DNA from: Enchytraeus crypticus
Lineage: Eukaryota > Annelida > Clitellata > Enchytraeida > Enchytraeidae
Length of the DNA stretch: 64,000 bases
Direction of reading: 5' to 3'
Assembly: GCA_905160935.1 (NCBI GenBank)
Contig: CAJHZI010000505.1
Span: 993,501 to 1,057,500, forward strand
Numbering within the stretch: the first letter of the stretch is position 1; every line of letters starts with the position of its first letter. This document shows positions 22,601 to 36,860 of this stretch, piece by piece. Below the pieces are notes generated by a model. The model did no database searches. It saw only the letters and a program-made list of their open reading frames with translations, and had not been told where the DNA came from. The position numbers and the translations under genes are program-made.

Positions 22601-24689
22601 ATTATTATGAAAGTAAATCTGAAAAATCAGCTTTGGGCGAAATATAACTATAGAGGAAAAAGTACGTGCTACGTAGGATGTAGGTTGTGGCCCTTCGGCC
22701 TAGAGTTTGTCAAGAACTTATCGGACAGTGTCAAATACTATCTACTATCATGATCACCTTATAGCTCGATTCGTATCAAAACCTTATCAATAATCTATGA
22801 TGAGTTACCGAAAATAGTTATTCTAAGAGGCAAATAGCTTGACTTTCATCTGAGAAAATATTATAAGAAATTGTTGTGCCAATCTCAACACAGTTATCGT
22901 AAGGGCTTTGCTCTGACAAACCCGTGTGAGGATCCTGGAATCCAATTTTGGCCGAGTTGGATTTACGGAAATAGCAAAATTACGGCTTAAAGAGTTTTCA
23001 ATTTGTTGTTGGAAGATAGAATTTACAAATACTTCACATATTCGAAAGCCTACGGCGTATAGAAATAGTTTGACCGTTTGCACGGGATTGCTCATTTGGA
23101 CTAAAATTACCTATTAAATGGTATAACATGTTTTCACTCTCCGCTAATACTCTGCAATTTGACAAGTCCTTGGCACATAGTATTATATCTTCTCTAGGTT
23201 TACTGTGAAGTTCACTTTTGAGCACGTGTCGATCCATAATTTGATGTCACCAAGAGGACTATTCAAATCTTCCAATCATTAATGTAGCCTTTATTACAGT
23301 ATAAGTTGGCGTCTGATGTGATTTTTAAAAATTATTCCGTAGCTAAGGCTCAGATGTCATTTCTGACACGAGGAAGGAATAACAATTTTTGCAGCAATTT
23401 TATGGAATATTCTCCATTAAAATTTGCAATGAAACAACACCAGACATGAGTGCAATATACAGTATATGTCATATATATTTTGGTAACATGCTTATGTATG
23501 CAGATGAGCTCTATACATGTATTTACATTGAGTGCACTCAAAGTTAAATTTGATGGTTAAAAAAATTATAAATCGCAGAGTCTGTGTTACTTTGCATTTT
23601 AACGAATGCTTACAGTTCTCAATCAATTCTCCAATTCCTTTACCTAACTAAGAAACTTTAAAGCCTCAATATATTCTCATTAATTATTTGCAACTATTTA
23701 AGAATTGCAAAGAGCACATTTTAACATCGTTCACATTCATTGTTACTTTAATTGTGAATGCCTAGGGATATGTAGATAAACATGAGAAATGAGTGATGGG
23801 GGAGTGACTGGATCAGGATTTGCTATCTTCATCTTATCGATATTTGTGCAGAACGATCTTTTTTACGTTATAGCAATTCTAGAGTTTCTTTCATGCAGAA
23901 TTTATAAACTTTAGAAATCGCAGCGAATCCTAAATAAAGCAGACAGCAAAATATAAAGCATGATTATTCGTCAAATTGAATATTGGTAGTCAATGAAATT
24001 CGTCCAGAATAATTATCTCCACATAGAATTATAGGTATTCCAGAACAAAATAATTTTTAAGAAGTGTATAAAATAGGTCGGGTTTTTATTTAAAAGTATT
24101 TAAGTTCTTGGAAGTTATGAGTTTTTCATTATTACTGTGACTTAATAAAATTCTTAAATTAAAGGATTTATAATAAAAATTCATAGAGAAATAATTTGAA
24201 AAACTTCTATTAATAGGCTTAATAAACTGAGCCAGACAAGTGTTAAAGTGCTGATGCAATAATCGTTTTTGCTCTCTGATGAGAGACTCTTGAGTAAATC
24301 GTCGCAAGTGACTGACCACTTTACATGGCTACGGCTCAAGAATCCAATTGAAATACTTGACGAGCACTTTGGACAGGACTCAGAAATTACTTTATGATTC
24401 CAATAAATTCGTCGCTCCAAAAGAGTTTTCAATCGATAAGTAAAGTTTATCGTCATCATTTTTGACGCAGAGAAAACCAAGACGTGTGATCTTAGGTTTA
24501 TGAAACGTAATTGTGGGGAAATATTTTAAATGGAGGGAATGGTATCTTCCCACAGATATAAAATATCTCATCAGAGCCATAGAATAAACTTGAGAGATAC
24601 ATTCAGATTGATGGAGCTACTATTGCCGAGACGTTAACACGAACTTTTAATGATTTACACGTAGAAAATGATTTGATTGTATAAAATAA

Positions 24690-24825
24690 TGATGGGCTAA
24701 GCAGGTGGCTTGTTTGCAAGTTGCTCGACAGCTGATCAGTAGGTGCAGAGTTCAAATCCAGTGCTCTCCCCCTCACTGACATGCTATTCTAGCAGGAAAT
24801 TCACGTTAAACTTGGCCTTTTTGCC
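24690..24825 (+). mobile_element. Family-A SINE, variant subfamily
   Basis: GATGGGCTAAGCAGGTGGCTT head, TGATCAGTAGGTGCAGAGTTC, B box GTTCAAATCCAGTGCTCTC, and tail GCAGGAAATTCACGTTAAAC. It shares this variant with 54370 and 58435. Confidence 0.7.
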
Positions 24826-25544
24826 TTAATGGGCTAATTAATAACAGATTTCTAATGAATAATATTAGTAACTTATAAAAAAATGCACAAAGTACGATGC
24901 ATATACAAAGCACATGTGGTACAGTTTATTTGAAATCATTTTTTGAAATTAGGTTAATCTTTACGTTATTATTAAAGAATTTATCTGAAAATCAAACAGA
25001 TCCCAGCAGGCGGCACAAACGAATGAGACGTCTTGTGGGCAATTAATTTTCAGTTCTACTATATATATTTATTTTAATTACTTTGCAAAACTAAATCATT
25101 AATTCCAATTCTAAATCCAATTATTATGTTTCCGTTGATGAAAGCAATACTTCTACAGCTGCTAAAGATAATATTACAATTAATTAATGTACCGTTAATG
25201 TAATAAATGCATTATTATTCGCTGCCCAAACGAACATCAGTGATTAACGAACCAATAAAGAAAGTTGTTACATATCTATTTTCAAATTTGCGACTCAGTC
25301 CATAGATTGCAGAGTAAAATATGCTAAAGCACTTTGCTAGTACTTCTACAAATCTCAGAAAATTTAACTTTTTAAAAATATTTACCTTGACGTTAAACCA
25401 AGAGTTACTATAAAAAACATAGGTAAAGTAAAATTTGATATACACGTTAACTAGAATACTGTAAGTACAGTAATATTTAGTGACGATGTCTATGTAAAGT
25501 GACTGTAATATAAGTATTTCTTTGGATAAACAGGATAGTGTTCC

Positions 25545-25775
25545 CAGAGAATGACGTCCTTGCCCAGCAAAGGTCAGTCGAACCTGATGAAGGCATAGGG
25601 GGCCCACCTCGTCATCAGCAGAAACCCCACAAAATAATGGCGTATCAAAAGGAATGTTATAGATGACTTAAAGATCCACTCGTATATGGACATGAAGAGG
25701 AAAACAGAAGATAGAAATAAGTAGAGGCGTTATATACAATGGACCTGTCCGTAGGCGGTGCACTAAAAGAGAGAT
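25545..25775 (+). repeat. Family-B repeat
   Basis: GAATGACGTCCTTGCCCAGC, GAAGGCATAGGGGGCCCACC, CAAAAGGAATGTTATAGATG, AAGATCCACTCGTATATGG and GGACCTGTCCGTAGGCGGTG. Confidence 0.7.
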
Positions 25776-26189
25776 AATGAGTATAGTGATATATTATAGA
25801 AAATTCAAGAAAATAATAAAAGTATTCTAAATTTTCTTTAACATTTCTAATAGGCCTATAAGTAAATACCTCTTAAACTATAGCTGGACGGTGAAAATGA
25901 CACAAGTAACATATTTACTATCTCATGCAGATACGCAGCCGAGAACCTTTAAAACAGTTGTTCTCAGGCAGCAAAGAAGATAGTCTTTCAATCTTTTTCT
26001 AGGAATATGTGGAGAGAGTATAGCTGAGAATCATCGAAACCATGCGCATGCTTCTGTACTGTAGTGACACCGTTAACTTGTACATCTCTGCAAATCTTGC
26101 ATTAGTCACCTCCTTACGAATACGTGAGGTTTAAGTCGAATTGATATTCGCAAGGATACTGTTAGCAACTAAAATACTCAATCGTCTGG

Positions 26190-26700
26190 CAACACATTGG
26201 AATGACGTACATCCTGGGTTGAGACAATTACCTGGAATGATATAACATCCTGGATTAGACAACAGTCTGGAACAATCTTGGATGATGTAACAACTTGGAA
26301 TGAGGCAACGTATCGGGATGGGGCAGCAATATGGGATGAGGTAATAAAGAGGAATGAGGTAGCGCATTAGAATCAGTACACCTTGCAGGGATGAGGGACA
26401 CATTATGATGAGAAAACACCCTGGAATGAGAAAACACCCTGGAATGAGAAAACACCCTGGAATGAGAAAACACCCTGGAATGAGAAAACAACCTGGAATG
26501 AGAAAACATCCTGGAATGAGAAAACACCCTGGAATGAGAAAACAACCTGGAATGAGAAAACATCCTGGAATGAGAAAACACCCTGGAATGAGAAAACAAC
26601 CTGGACTGAGAAAACACCCTGGACTAAGAAAACACCCTGGACTGAGAAAACACCCTAGACTAACGCAACACTTGGGATGATGCAAGATATTAGGAGAATG
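26190..26700 (+). repeat. 18-bp minisatellite (unit near CTGGAATGAGAAAACACC)
   Basis: About 15 near-identical units at 26405-26660 and decayed units on both sides. Because 18 is a multiple of 3, long repetitive frames appear on both strands (MRKHPG repeats in plus). I regard these as shadows. Confidence 0.9.
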
Positions 26701-27379
26701 TCAAACCCTGGGACTAGAAAGAGAGCTTAAAGAAAATATTATCTGCGTGATATGTAAGCAACACTTCTCGTTGTCCACGCGTTGCCGCACTGTTGCTACT
26801 GCATGCCATGAGACTCCCCACTCTGAATCTTCAGTTAAAATAGAGTTTCTGATGAGACGAAAAGCAATATATACTTATATTGGGTAAACTTGTTAAACAC
26901 AACAAAGATTAGTGCATTTGGAAAGCTATCTTGCTGTATTTTGATGTGTTTTTATTTCATGTAAATAACAACCACGCAGAGAAGCACATAGAATTATTTT
27001 TTACCTAAACTGAAATTTTATTTCATCTTTTACATTAACATACTTGGTAAATTCGTACTTCTATATTTACCATGAATGTAATTATGCAATTCTGAAATGT
27101 TTAATTAATTTATAACATGTTCAAATACTGAGTATGCCAAAGAATGCTTTAGGATTGATATTATTAAGATTGTGGTAGTTATTATGATTTAATAACTTAA
27201 ACAATTATCGGAAGTTTTTCGCCAATTTTTAACTTTCATCAATAGGAGGCCCAAATTTAATACCACGACTTTGTTACAAGTTTGTTTTGCAATATCAAAG
27301 GAGCTACTTTATTGTATTTACTGACATTTTATTATAGATCACTGAGCCATCAAGCAGGAAGCTTCAATTCTTCCTTTTT

Positions 27380-28140
27380 ATTACATCCATCATCAAACTA
27401 TCCACCTTACATTTCCTCTAGGTCCTACACAATTTTTAATTCTATTACTTACATTTATAAATTGATTGTCTGTACAATCTTTTTCAAGAACTTCTTCACT
27501 TGTAAATTTGTAAGTCTAACCAGTCTTATCGATCTTTATCCATAACCACATATCCAATGCCTCTACAAGTAGTTTTCTGATTTCCTCTCTCGTTATTGTC
27601 CAAGCTTTACATGGCCTACGTATAAAATTATCAACCACAATAATGTTTTCAGAGTCTTAATATTCGTGTTTTCCCGAAAGCTCTTTCTTAGTAGTTCCTT
27701 TCTCTTTCCGAAAGACTCATTTGGATGTGCCATTCTACATTTTATTTCCGTTTCACACTTCTCATCATCCGTGATGGTGTGTCCAAGCTTCTTAACTGTT
27801 CCAATCGCGTATTATTTTATATGGTATTTGCATCCCCTATGATTCCTAGACACTTTCATACCTTTTGTCTTCTTCATATTAATACTCATGACATAACTCA
27901 ATCTCGTGATATTCAGACCATCCATAACCCTTTGCAGTCCTAATTCGCTACTAGCAAGCATACCTTGATCATCTGTAAACCTCAAATCTGTCAGCAATTT
28001 ACCTCCAAAACTATTCCTTCGTCAATACCTTCCATAGCCTCCATCATTATCGCCTCGGTATAGAGGTTGACCAGTAGTGGTGAAATACAACATCCTTGGC
28101 TTACTTCACCCTCCTCAAGAAACTCTTGCTGAATTTTGAC
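27380..28140 (-). mobile_element. Decayed non-LTR retrotransposon, reverse transcriptase fragment
   Basis: On the minus strand, peptide segments in several frames read EGEVSQGCCISPLLVNLYTEAIM, LLTDLRFTDDQGMLASSELGLQ, NMKKTKGMKVSR, VKKLGHTITDDEKCETEI and RKRKELL. These are the RT fingers/palm (F-T-DD for the usual F-A-DD), the KTK motif and the region after RT of a widespread endonuclease-RT LINE. Frames are broken, so it is dead. I have split no segment beyond short motifs. Confidence 0.8.
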
Positions 28141-31100
28141 TATTGCTTTCTGATTCAAGAACAAATTAAAATTATCCTTCTACATATATCTCTCCAGTCC
28201 ATTCCAGTCATTCTCAAGATCAGATTCTTTAACATCATTAGTTCATTAATTAACCAAGTTCATTACCAAAAATTAGTTCGTTACCAAAAGCTTTTTCAAA
28301 AATTTTACAAAATATGCGAAGACATAATTTCTATGTTCTAAGTTCTCATAAAACTCGCTCATATAAGTATGACTCCACATACAACTCGCATTACTCTTAT
28401 TTCTTCTCTAGTACCCCGTCCCTTCGAAAACCAAACGAAGTTACTCAGTAGCGCACCTGATTTTAAATAAATACGATGAATTAATATTTAATAGGATTTT
28501 GGACGCAAGCTGTTTATATTAAGCTCATTTTTCTGTAGTCTGAACATTCAACAGCATTAGATATTTTATAATCTTATTTTTCCTAAAATCTAAATTAATA
28601 AAATTTTAAATAAAATAACAAAATAAATTTCTAAATAATCTCTTTCGTATTTTCCTTCTTTAGCTGAATGGCCGAGTAAAACAAAGCCGAATAAGGAAAA
28701 TGCCTCAAGCATTTTCTAACATACGCTTTCACATTCATTTTTTAGTTTGCATATTCATTTTTTAGTTTGTATTTTTATGCATGCATGATGGGTGATCAGC
28801 TAGCTGGTTTTCTTTAACCTCTTTGACGGCCTAGTGTATATTTGAGTATGTTTTTGAAATAAAACATAGTTCTCTCTCTCTCATTTTCTAACAGGAATTG
28901 GAACTGAGACAGTAATTTCATGAGATTAAATATAAATGTACATACAAATTTCACTGATGTCTAAATTCGGAGTCAAAGAGTTTTTCAGTAAAACCTTACA
29001 CTAGTCTGCTTCCGTAATAGTTGCTTCCAATCATTTCAAAGCATCAATTGTGCGTTAAATTTTAGAAAGGTTTTCCAGTTTGAGAGAAAGATCAAGATCC
29101 TTGTTTGTCTAATTCACTTAGCTTTGCAGCACTCAGGATTTCTCGATATCTTCGCAGCTGCTAAATTTTGTAGCAACATGCCAATGCAGAATTGCTAAAC
29201 TCTTTTCTCTTGGGGCATGAAGCCTGGATTTTATATTGGCCTAAGAAGTGCTTTATCTTCTTTTATGTGTTACTATAACTTCATTAGTTTTATTATATCG
29301 CAAATAGTACGACTGAAATTCATTCGTGGATTGAGATAATCTTCGATATTATAAATCAATCATCGAAACTAAGGGCAACCTATTTTGTTACGAAATGTCT
29401 GAATAATGTCAAGTCTTCTAGTTATCAGTATTTACAGATATGACTGCCCACTCATTGAGTTGTCATTGGATTATTGTTATTGTCATTATGTTGATGGCAC
29501 AATTGTTTTTTAGTAATACAATCTCGTCCATCACTTATTCTAATTTAAGTAGATTCGTAGCTCACATTATTCTTGTAATACAAGACAAAACTTTAAATTT
29601 GATCTCCTTATTCGACTCAATCCTGATCTCAATCATTGCAGAATACCACTGTTCCAGTCAATTTACACTCCACGATCTGGTGGAAATGTTCTAAAAGCAA
29701 CTAAAATCCATTCGCAATTCAGCATAACTCGCGGTCATTAAAAATGTCACCGACCAAAAAGTAGTCCAACCTTCTCATCAACAAGTACTAGGAGACATGC
29801 AAGTATTTGTATACCGGTCCACTTCTAAGTTCATGTTCTTACCTATCTCTTATTGCTAATTGGCGATAACGGAGTTATTTTTCGCTAAACCTGCGATTTT
29901 TACCATTTAAAAGAGAAAAATTACAACAGGGTAAAGCGATGTTTGTTTTAGAATAATGTTTTTATACACATTTTGACAGTGCTCATTGGTCGAATGCAAG
30001 TTCTTTTAGCACTTTTTACACAAATTTAGTTTTAACAGAATTTCACAACAATTTTTGATGAGGAACATAATTTCAAACATTCATTATTTTCTTATGGATT
30101 GCATAATTGAAAGGAAAGAAGGCCAAGGATATTATTGGAAGCGTCTGCACTTAATTTCATAAAATCAATGTAGGAACGGTTATCCATGTAAATTCTGTGT
30201 TTTCGTAGAAGCCTATAAGTAATTATATTTTTCGACATTTTATATTATTAGATTATTAAATACCCGCCTTCAGATATTAATTTAGAATCAAACGTGTAAA
30301 TGAGTAAAGAGAGAGATTCTAATGATTGCTTTTGATAAACACAATCTGATTTAAGAATGATACTTTAGCAGGCAACACTTGCTGGCGATTCTTTAGGCCT
30401 ACTTGATACCTGTTTGACCAACCTCTCACTAATAAATGCACTACATAATAAATACATAATGCATTAAGAGTTCGCTTGCTCAAGTTTCTGAGACCCAACT
30501 CCATTCAATTTACATAAATTTTGCACGATTTACCTTATATAACGTGTTTCCATATTACTAGGTTTTATGTCTCCTTTTGTTATTCGTGAACAGAGATAGG
30601 CTAGAACAGAAGCCATAACTACATTAACGAGGGTTTTATGCTGGATTTCAAGACAACAACAGCATCAATGGCTTATAGTGGCACGGATATCGTAACTGTG
30701 ACTACTGTAAATATAGTTTAATTGTGAAAAGTTGCAGACATTTTATTTCTCTTGCAATGTTTATTACTCTAGATGTTCCACAATATTTAGTTCAAATTTT
30801 AACGAAGTTCACGTCAGTAGGAAATAGTATCGGTAACGCATCACAGTAATGTAAATGAATCCTACACGGGTTTCTGAGAGGATAAAATCATATACTGTGT
30901 GTACAATATAAACTTGCAGATATACGTTAAATCCCGTGATAAGTGATAACCTATGATATTGACTAGCCAATTAAGATCATACATCAACCAGATCCATCAT
31001 GAGTCTAATGACAGTTTTCACTTGAATCGTTCCTTTCGCAATGTTTTATGAGATAATCGAGATTTAACTTTGGAATAAAATCAAATTAACTAATTAAAAT

Positions 31101-31549
31101 TAAATAACAATAAAAATAAAAAAACTAATTAAATTAAAATAAAATTCGTATTACAATAACATTTGGATTATTATTTTTATTTTTATTATTATTATAAATT
31201 TTGGATAGAGGATTTGATCTGATCAATAAAAATATTTAATCAGCGATAAAACATTGTCAAATTCACGAAGTTCTTAATGATGCCCCAAGGATATCTTTGG
31301 AAACAATGAAAAGCTTAAATTCATAAATTCCGTACGTAATATATTCTTTTATTCTCAATTAGAGTTTTCGATTGTACTATTCTAATCTTTAGAGGTGTTG
31401 GCAAAATTCAGAGGACACTAAAATACTATAACCAGAATATCAACCCAGAAATAAACATTCCTCTAATAAGAGAGTTAGCCATTAATAAAATAATGAAAAG
31501 GTTCACCAATACAAATCTGATTGAATATATACTCATAGACGAACAAAAA

Positions 31550-31722
31550 TGTTCTGGAATGGATTCTAATACTCTAGAAGGAATGATTATATTCTCGAAT
31601 GGATGCTAATATTCTACATGTAGATTAGATGCTAATATCCTAGAATGAAAGCTAATATCCTAGAAGGAACGATAATATCTTAGAATAAATGCTAGTATTC
31701 TAGAATAAATGCTAGTAATCTT
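31550..31722. repeat. About 22-bp minisatellite abutting a splice donor
   Basis: Degenerate units of GAATGGATGCTAATATTCTA, ending at the GTAAGA donor of the exon at 31725-31801. Confidence 0.8.
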
Positions 31723-31724
31723 AC

Positions 31725-31801
31725 CCGATGTCATTTTCGTCACACACAGAGTTTGTTGGAGAAAGATCGCCACCATCTGGAGCGCTCACCCTGCCAAGAG
31801 T
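31725..31801 (-). CDS. RhoGEF N-terminal region exon, small
   Basis: 77-nt exon, acceptor AATTTTCAG, donor GG|GTAAGA, phase 0 to 2. It encodes TLGRVSAPDGGDLSPTNSV then CDENDI, an acidic, serine/proline-containing linker. Both phases match its neighbours 19 kb upstream and 11 kb downstream. A 22-bp minisatellite (31550-31722) abuts the donor. Confidence 0.7.
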
Positions 31802-32273
31802 CTGAAAATTTAAATATAACAAAACCATAAAATTGCTAAAATATGCTTGAACTACTACATATACTATTATGGTTGACCCTCGTTGGTTGCATACTTAACA
31901 TGAAATCAGGCTAGAGTTTTCACAGAATTGACCTTGAACGTTAATGTAAAAATCTTAACAATTTAAAGTACATGTATAGTAGTACTGGTGATTCTTTGTG
32001 AACCCATGGATATTTCAACATCCAATTTTGCACAATTGACTTTCAAAAAATTTAAATGTGAAAATAATGTAATTGTCGTTTAGTGCTCCCACACCATTTT
32101 ATTTTTAGATTTTCTGTATTTGCGCAAATACAACTTCATGTATTTATTGAGTCACGTAGACTTCTCTTCTTTGTTTAAATCACTGAGTCACTATTCACTT
32201 TGTTTATTTTGCTAAGTTATTTTGCTAGACTCTAGTTCATTTAAATAATGTATAACAAATTATTTGTTAAAAT

Positions 32274-32482
32274 TTAAGACACTAGTGTGACCTCTGTGTC
32301 GTATGCCTTTAAGACACTAGTGAGACATCTGTGTCGTATGTCTTTAAGACTCTAGTGCGACCTCTGTGTCGTATGCCTTTAAGACACTAGCGAGACCTCT
32401 GTGTCGTATGTCTTTATGACACTAGTGCGACCTCTGTGTCGTATGCCTTTAAGACACTAGTGCGACCTCTGTGTCGTATGCA
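32274..32482. repeat. 35-bp minisatellite, about 6 units
   Basis: Unit AAGACACTAGTGCGACCTC followed by TGTGTCGTATGCCTTT, with GCGACC/GAGACC variants. Confidence 0.9.
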
Positions 32483-32839
32483 TTGTGAGAATTGCTTCTC
32501 GAATAAATCTCGCATCACAGGTTGAATTAAATCAGTTTGGATTAGCATTGGGATATGGTCTAACCCGGCACCTGTCCACGTGGCATCACCACATGACCTC
32601 AACAGATCCGGTATGGACGTTATGGATGATTTATAGCATGATGTCGATCCCACTACTCGAGAGATTGTCTCCCTCCCATAGCAGTGCCGCCCCCTAACAT
32701 CTTTTCTTTCTGGAAAACTTTCTCATGATATGTCTACTTATAGTTGACTGCATACAGAGTCTTAAATTTGCATACAATTGTGAACTAATGGTTGTAAATG
32801 TTTAGAATTATTAAACGTCCTCATGCTGTTCAATTTTTA

Positions 32840-33560
32840 CTAATATTACTAATTAAGCTATTTTGATAAGAAGGTTAGAGCTATCTGACCCACGTAACCA
32901 GTTATTTAATTTTACTTGTTTTCATGACAAATACATGGTGTGTACATTTCCTTATCTATGGGAAAATATTTACATAATTTTGTGGTACGTGTACGTTATC
33001 GTCCTTTTAAAATTTTAGCTATTCTTGTCAACAATAAACTATACAACTTATTTAATTCAGTACTCGTTGTTGCTTGTGTGGATCTCTATATGGTATTGAT
33101 ATTGTATAAATTACAATTAGTTAATATTTATCTACCTAAATATAAATCTGCATTAGAATGTGACGAGTCGGAGTCAAATTTCAGTAGATTAGAGTGTAAT
33201 CTTGATTGTAGGACTTTTAATTGCTGCTATGCAGTTATATGTAACGATATGAATTATAATTTGTTAAAGACTTCTAAACATTCAACATTATTACTACTAG
33301 ATTTAATGTCATGTGTTTCTAATTGTGTAAAGAATTTCTTAGAAGCAGACTGAAATTATATATATCTTCGCCATAAAGAAGCGTAATGCACGTTCTTATA
33401 TTGATATTTTTAAATCAGCAACATTAATGTGAAATATCAAATTTGTACATTTATTAAGTACCATTACAAATTTTGAAAATCTATCTGATCTCCGCTCAGC
33501 TGTTGAAAAAGATTGGAATTAGCCAAGCATACTTGATGAAACTATTAGAATCGATTTATA
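32840..33560 (+). mobile_element. Decayed LINE endonuclease-like region
   Basis: The 137-residue frame (32940-33353) contains LQLVNIYLPKYKS and VICNDMNYNL then HSTLLLLDLM. It resembles the VNVYMP and GDxN blocks of LINE apurinic endonucleases but with degenerate catalytic residues (CNDMN for GDFN). Downstream, other frames give FENLSDLRSAVEKDW. Probably a transposon relic, not a host gene. Confidence 0.45.
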
Positions 33561-35144
33561 TATCAAATTAAATAGAATTAGTGTAAAGCAGAGGCTTTGC
33601 AGTGCAATGAGTATTAGAGTGTTCGATTCATATACGAAATTAGAATTGAGGATTAAATAATTTTGTAGTCTACGAAAGTAAAATATACGATAAAGAAAAT
33701 CGGAAGAATTTTTTCATGGACCTGCCGTTAAGCAGTCTGAAAACCACTGTGAACAAGTTGAAGAACTACTTAACACAAGTCATATAAAATATACCAATTT
33801 GGGTGTAATTAGGGTCTTTACGAGAGTCAGAATTCCCAAAAATGAAACGGAGTGTTTAAGGCATTTTAGACTTCAAAATAAAAGAGGTTTCAATAATTTT
33901 CCATTTATATATGGTTTCGAAATCAAGATGGAGATTGAATCCCCAAAACACCCGGGAATTGTAATTGCGTGTCGAAAATCAGTTATTTCTATGGTAAATA
34001 AAACATCTTTAATTTGAAATTTAGTCACGCAAGATTCATCGGCCAGCAGCATTGCGTTGGATAACATCCCTTATGTCTTGTTAGAGTTAGAATTTGATTT
34101 CATGTCACAGTGCTGATTGCTTACTCCGTCTATGAAGTCATCTACGAAAAAGTTGAATTTCTATTTTTGAAAAATCGAAAACTTAAAATGAAAAATCGCC
34201 CTGTAGTGTGTAGAATGTTCGATTCAAATGAGTCATGTTGTACTCTCGACTTTAATGCATAGAATAAGTCACATCGGATTTTTCTTTCCTTCGAGCATTG
34301 CCATTGATATGTGCTTGGATAATAGATTAGACGCAATGTAGCTTGCCATTCACTAGGTCTTAAACTGCTGCGTTCTACGAAGGGTAAAAGCTGCAGTTAG
34401 CTTTAAGCCAATCAGTGCGATGGTTGTATGAGTGCGTAGTGTAATTTTTAAGAAGCTACTACATGTAGCTTCTGAGAATGACGTTAACAGCGCTTCAAAC
34501 CGCAACACTCAACACACACAATAAAAATACGCAATATGGTGATAAAGTTAAGACGAAATATGAGTCAAAATTTGAGAAAATGCTAAAGTGCTCAAATGAC
34601 CCTCTTAATGATGATATTTCTAGTAAAACTATGTCGTAAGTACTCATTTCAGATGCCACAAAAAATTATCTTTTAAAATGAGTTTCCTATAAGAAAGAAG
34701 AAACATTCTGTGTTGTCTTTCAGACGCGAAGATAGGCCTAAGTTGGACTTTGCAAATCTTAAATAAATACTTTCTTTCCACAAGATAACTAATCTCCTAG
34801 ACATGTCTTGCTGCATGTAGGTACATCTCAGTTGAACCAGTTGAGCGAGAGATTTAAAGCTGAGAGAGTTGCTTGTGATGCTAACTTTAATCTGCCGTGT
34901 TGCTCGAAGGAAACGTTGCAAGATTTGACTCTGAAGTCACGCTACAAGCCACTTATAAATATTAAATTGACATCTAATCTACCCGAAATAAACATGAAAT
35001 TATAGCTTCTAATATCTCGGTATTAAATTATTCTCAAATCAACAAATTATTTCTTCTAGCATGCATGAAAATATATTGGACATATTTTGAGTCTTGACGG
35101 TGTTGTTGAATTTAAGATAGCAGTGTATTTTACTGTTTCTCCAG

Positions 35145-35205
<61 letters not shown>

Positions 35206-35325
35206 TATATATATATATATATATATACAGTATATATATATGTGTGTGTGTGTATGTATATATGTACTGTATATATGTATATATGTATATTTATATATAC
35301 ATGTATATATATATAAATATACATG
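35145..35325. repeat. AT/TGTA microsatellite cluster
   Basis: A long TA run followed by ACAGTATATATA and TGTGTGTGTG segments. Confidence 0.95.
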
Positions 35326-35554
35326 AAAAAATAATGTATCAAAAATCATTTAGAGCCTATGCTTATTGCGATTCCTAGAGAACTCTTGGAACAATAGTTA
35401 TACAGTTAACGGTTACTTAACTATGTAAGTTTTAAGTTTTAACAAACTGGCACAAGATAATTAATGTCTTATTCTAACACAGACTTTTCACTATCAATAT
35501 TTTACAGGAAAGAGCTATTCAGGACATATCACAAGGGAGATTGGTGACTAAGAG

Positions 35555-35715
35555 ATGTCTAGAAATGAGAATGCATTGGAAGACGAAAACCTAGATAACG
35601 CTGGGTGATATAACAGCGCATGCTTATTAAATAGAGATGAAAGGAAAACAGACGATATATTTTATTTCGTTATATCCCGTGGACCTGCCGCTAGGCAGTA
35701 CACGAGAGAGAGAGA
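35555..35715 (+). repeat. Family-B repeat
   Basis: ATGAGAATGCATTGGAAGACG and CCGTGGACCTGCCGCTAGGC then AGTACACGAGAGAG. Confidence 0.5.
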
Positions 35716-36279
35716 GAGTGAGAGAGAAAGTACCCTAACCTGTCTCTGAACTAGATTCATATAACTTGATGTTTGAAAGTCTGTATTTACTGTGATAAGT
35801 TTTTTTATTTTAAAGTTTACTTCTGAAGTTTTTCTTACGATCAAGTAACATCAGAAAGAAGTCATCGACGAATTTTCACTTTACGTAAAGTTATATTTAA
35901 TGGAGCTAATTAGATTTGCATTATTAATGAAGACTTGGCTCAAGTTTGTTGACACGGTAGACTCTTGTACACAAAAACTATAAATTATTGCTTACACGCG
36001 GTCAGTGATGCATAGCAAACTTTGTTTCATGTTTTATCTTTAGCCAAATAAATTTGTTGTTAGAAGAGTCAATGTTTAACTAAAAAGAATACGAATATAT
36101 TGAAACAATGTTTTCCCTTGTAAAAGTTACTGACTAAAGATTTTAACTAAAGATTCAATTTACATCTACATGTATGTCATGCCGGATGTAGGCTAAACAG
36201 TAATCCTCTTGTCCTCTTTAGAAACATTACAGGGTCTCAGCGGGCCAGTGAATGCACTGCATGCATGATTATTTGAATA

Positions 36280-36860
36280 TAGAAAATAATAATGAACTAT
36301 TATGTAATAGAGAATTTGTATGTAATAATGAATAGTATACATGTATAATAGTGAATTAGTATGTAACAGTGAATTAGTATTTAATAGTGAAGTAGTATGT
36401 AATAGTGAATGAGTATTTAATAGTGAAGTAGTATGTAATAGTGAATGAGTATTTAATAGTGAAGTAGTATGTAATAGTGAATGAGTATGAATAGTGAATT
36501 AGTATGTAATAATGGATTGGTATATGATAGTGAATTAGTATCTATAAGTATAAAAGTCAACTAGTATGTAATAATTAATTCGTATGCAATAATGAAATAG
36601 TATGCATGTATAGTGAATACTAATGTATAATACTAGTGTATACTAATAAATTGTATATAATAGTGAATTAGAATAAAATAGTGAATTAGCATGAATAGTG
36701 AATTAGTATATAATAGTGAACTAGTATGTAATAGGGAACTTGTATGTAATAATGAATTAGTATACATGTATAATAGTAAACTAGTATGTAGTAACGAATT
36801 GGTATGCAATAGTGAATTAGCATGTAATATTGAATTAGTATGTAATGGTGAATTACATGA
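36280..36860. repeat. 18-bp minisatellite (unit near AATAGTGAATTAGTATGT)
   Basis: About 30 units with drift; flanked on both sides by similar GTGCACTGCAT sequences (36254 and 36870). Confidence 0.9.

Larger units (their letters stand above)
21027..31549. other. Intron sequence, no confident gene
   Basis: AT-rich; contains the family-D, A and B repeats, the 26-kb minisatellite and the LINE at 27.4-28.1 kb listed separately. No coding-like exon was found between these. Confidence 0.6.

Noticed and set aside
26131..26685. 184-codon frame with GCFLIP repeats
   Set aside because: Minus-strand shadow of the 18-bp minisatellite.
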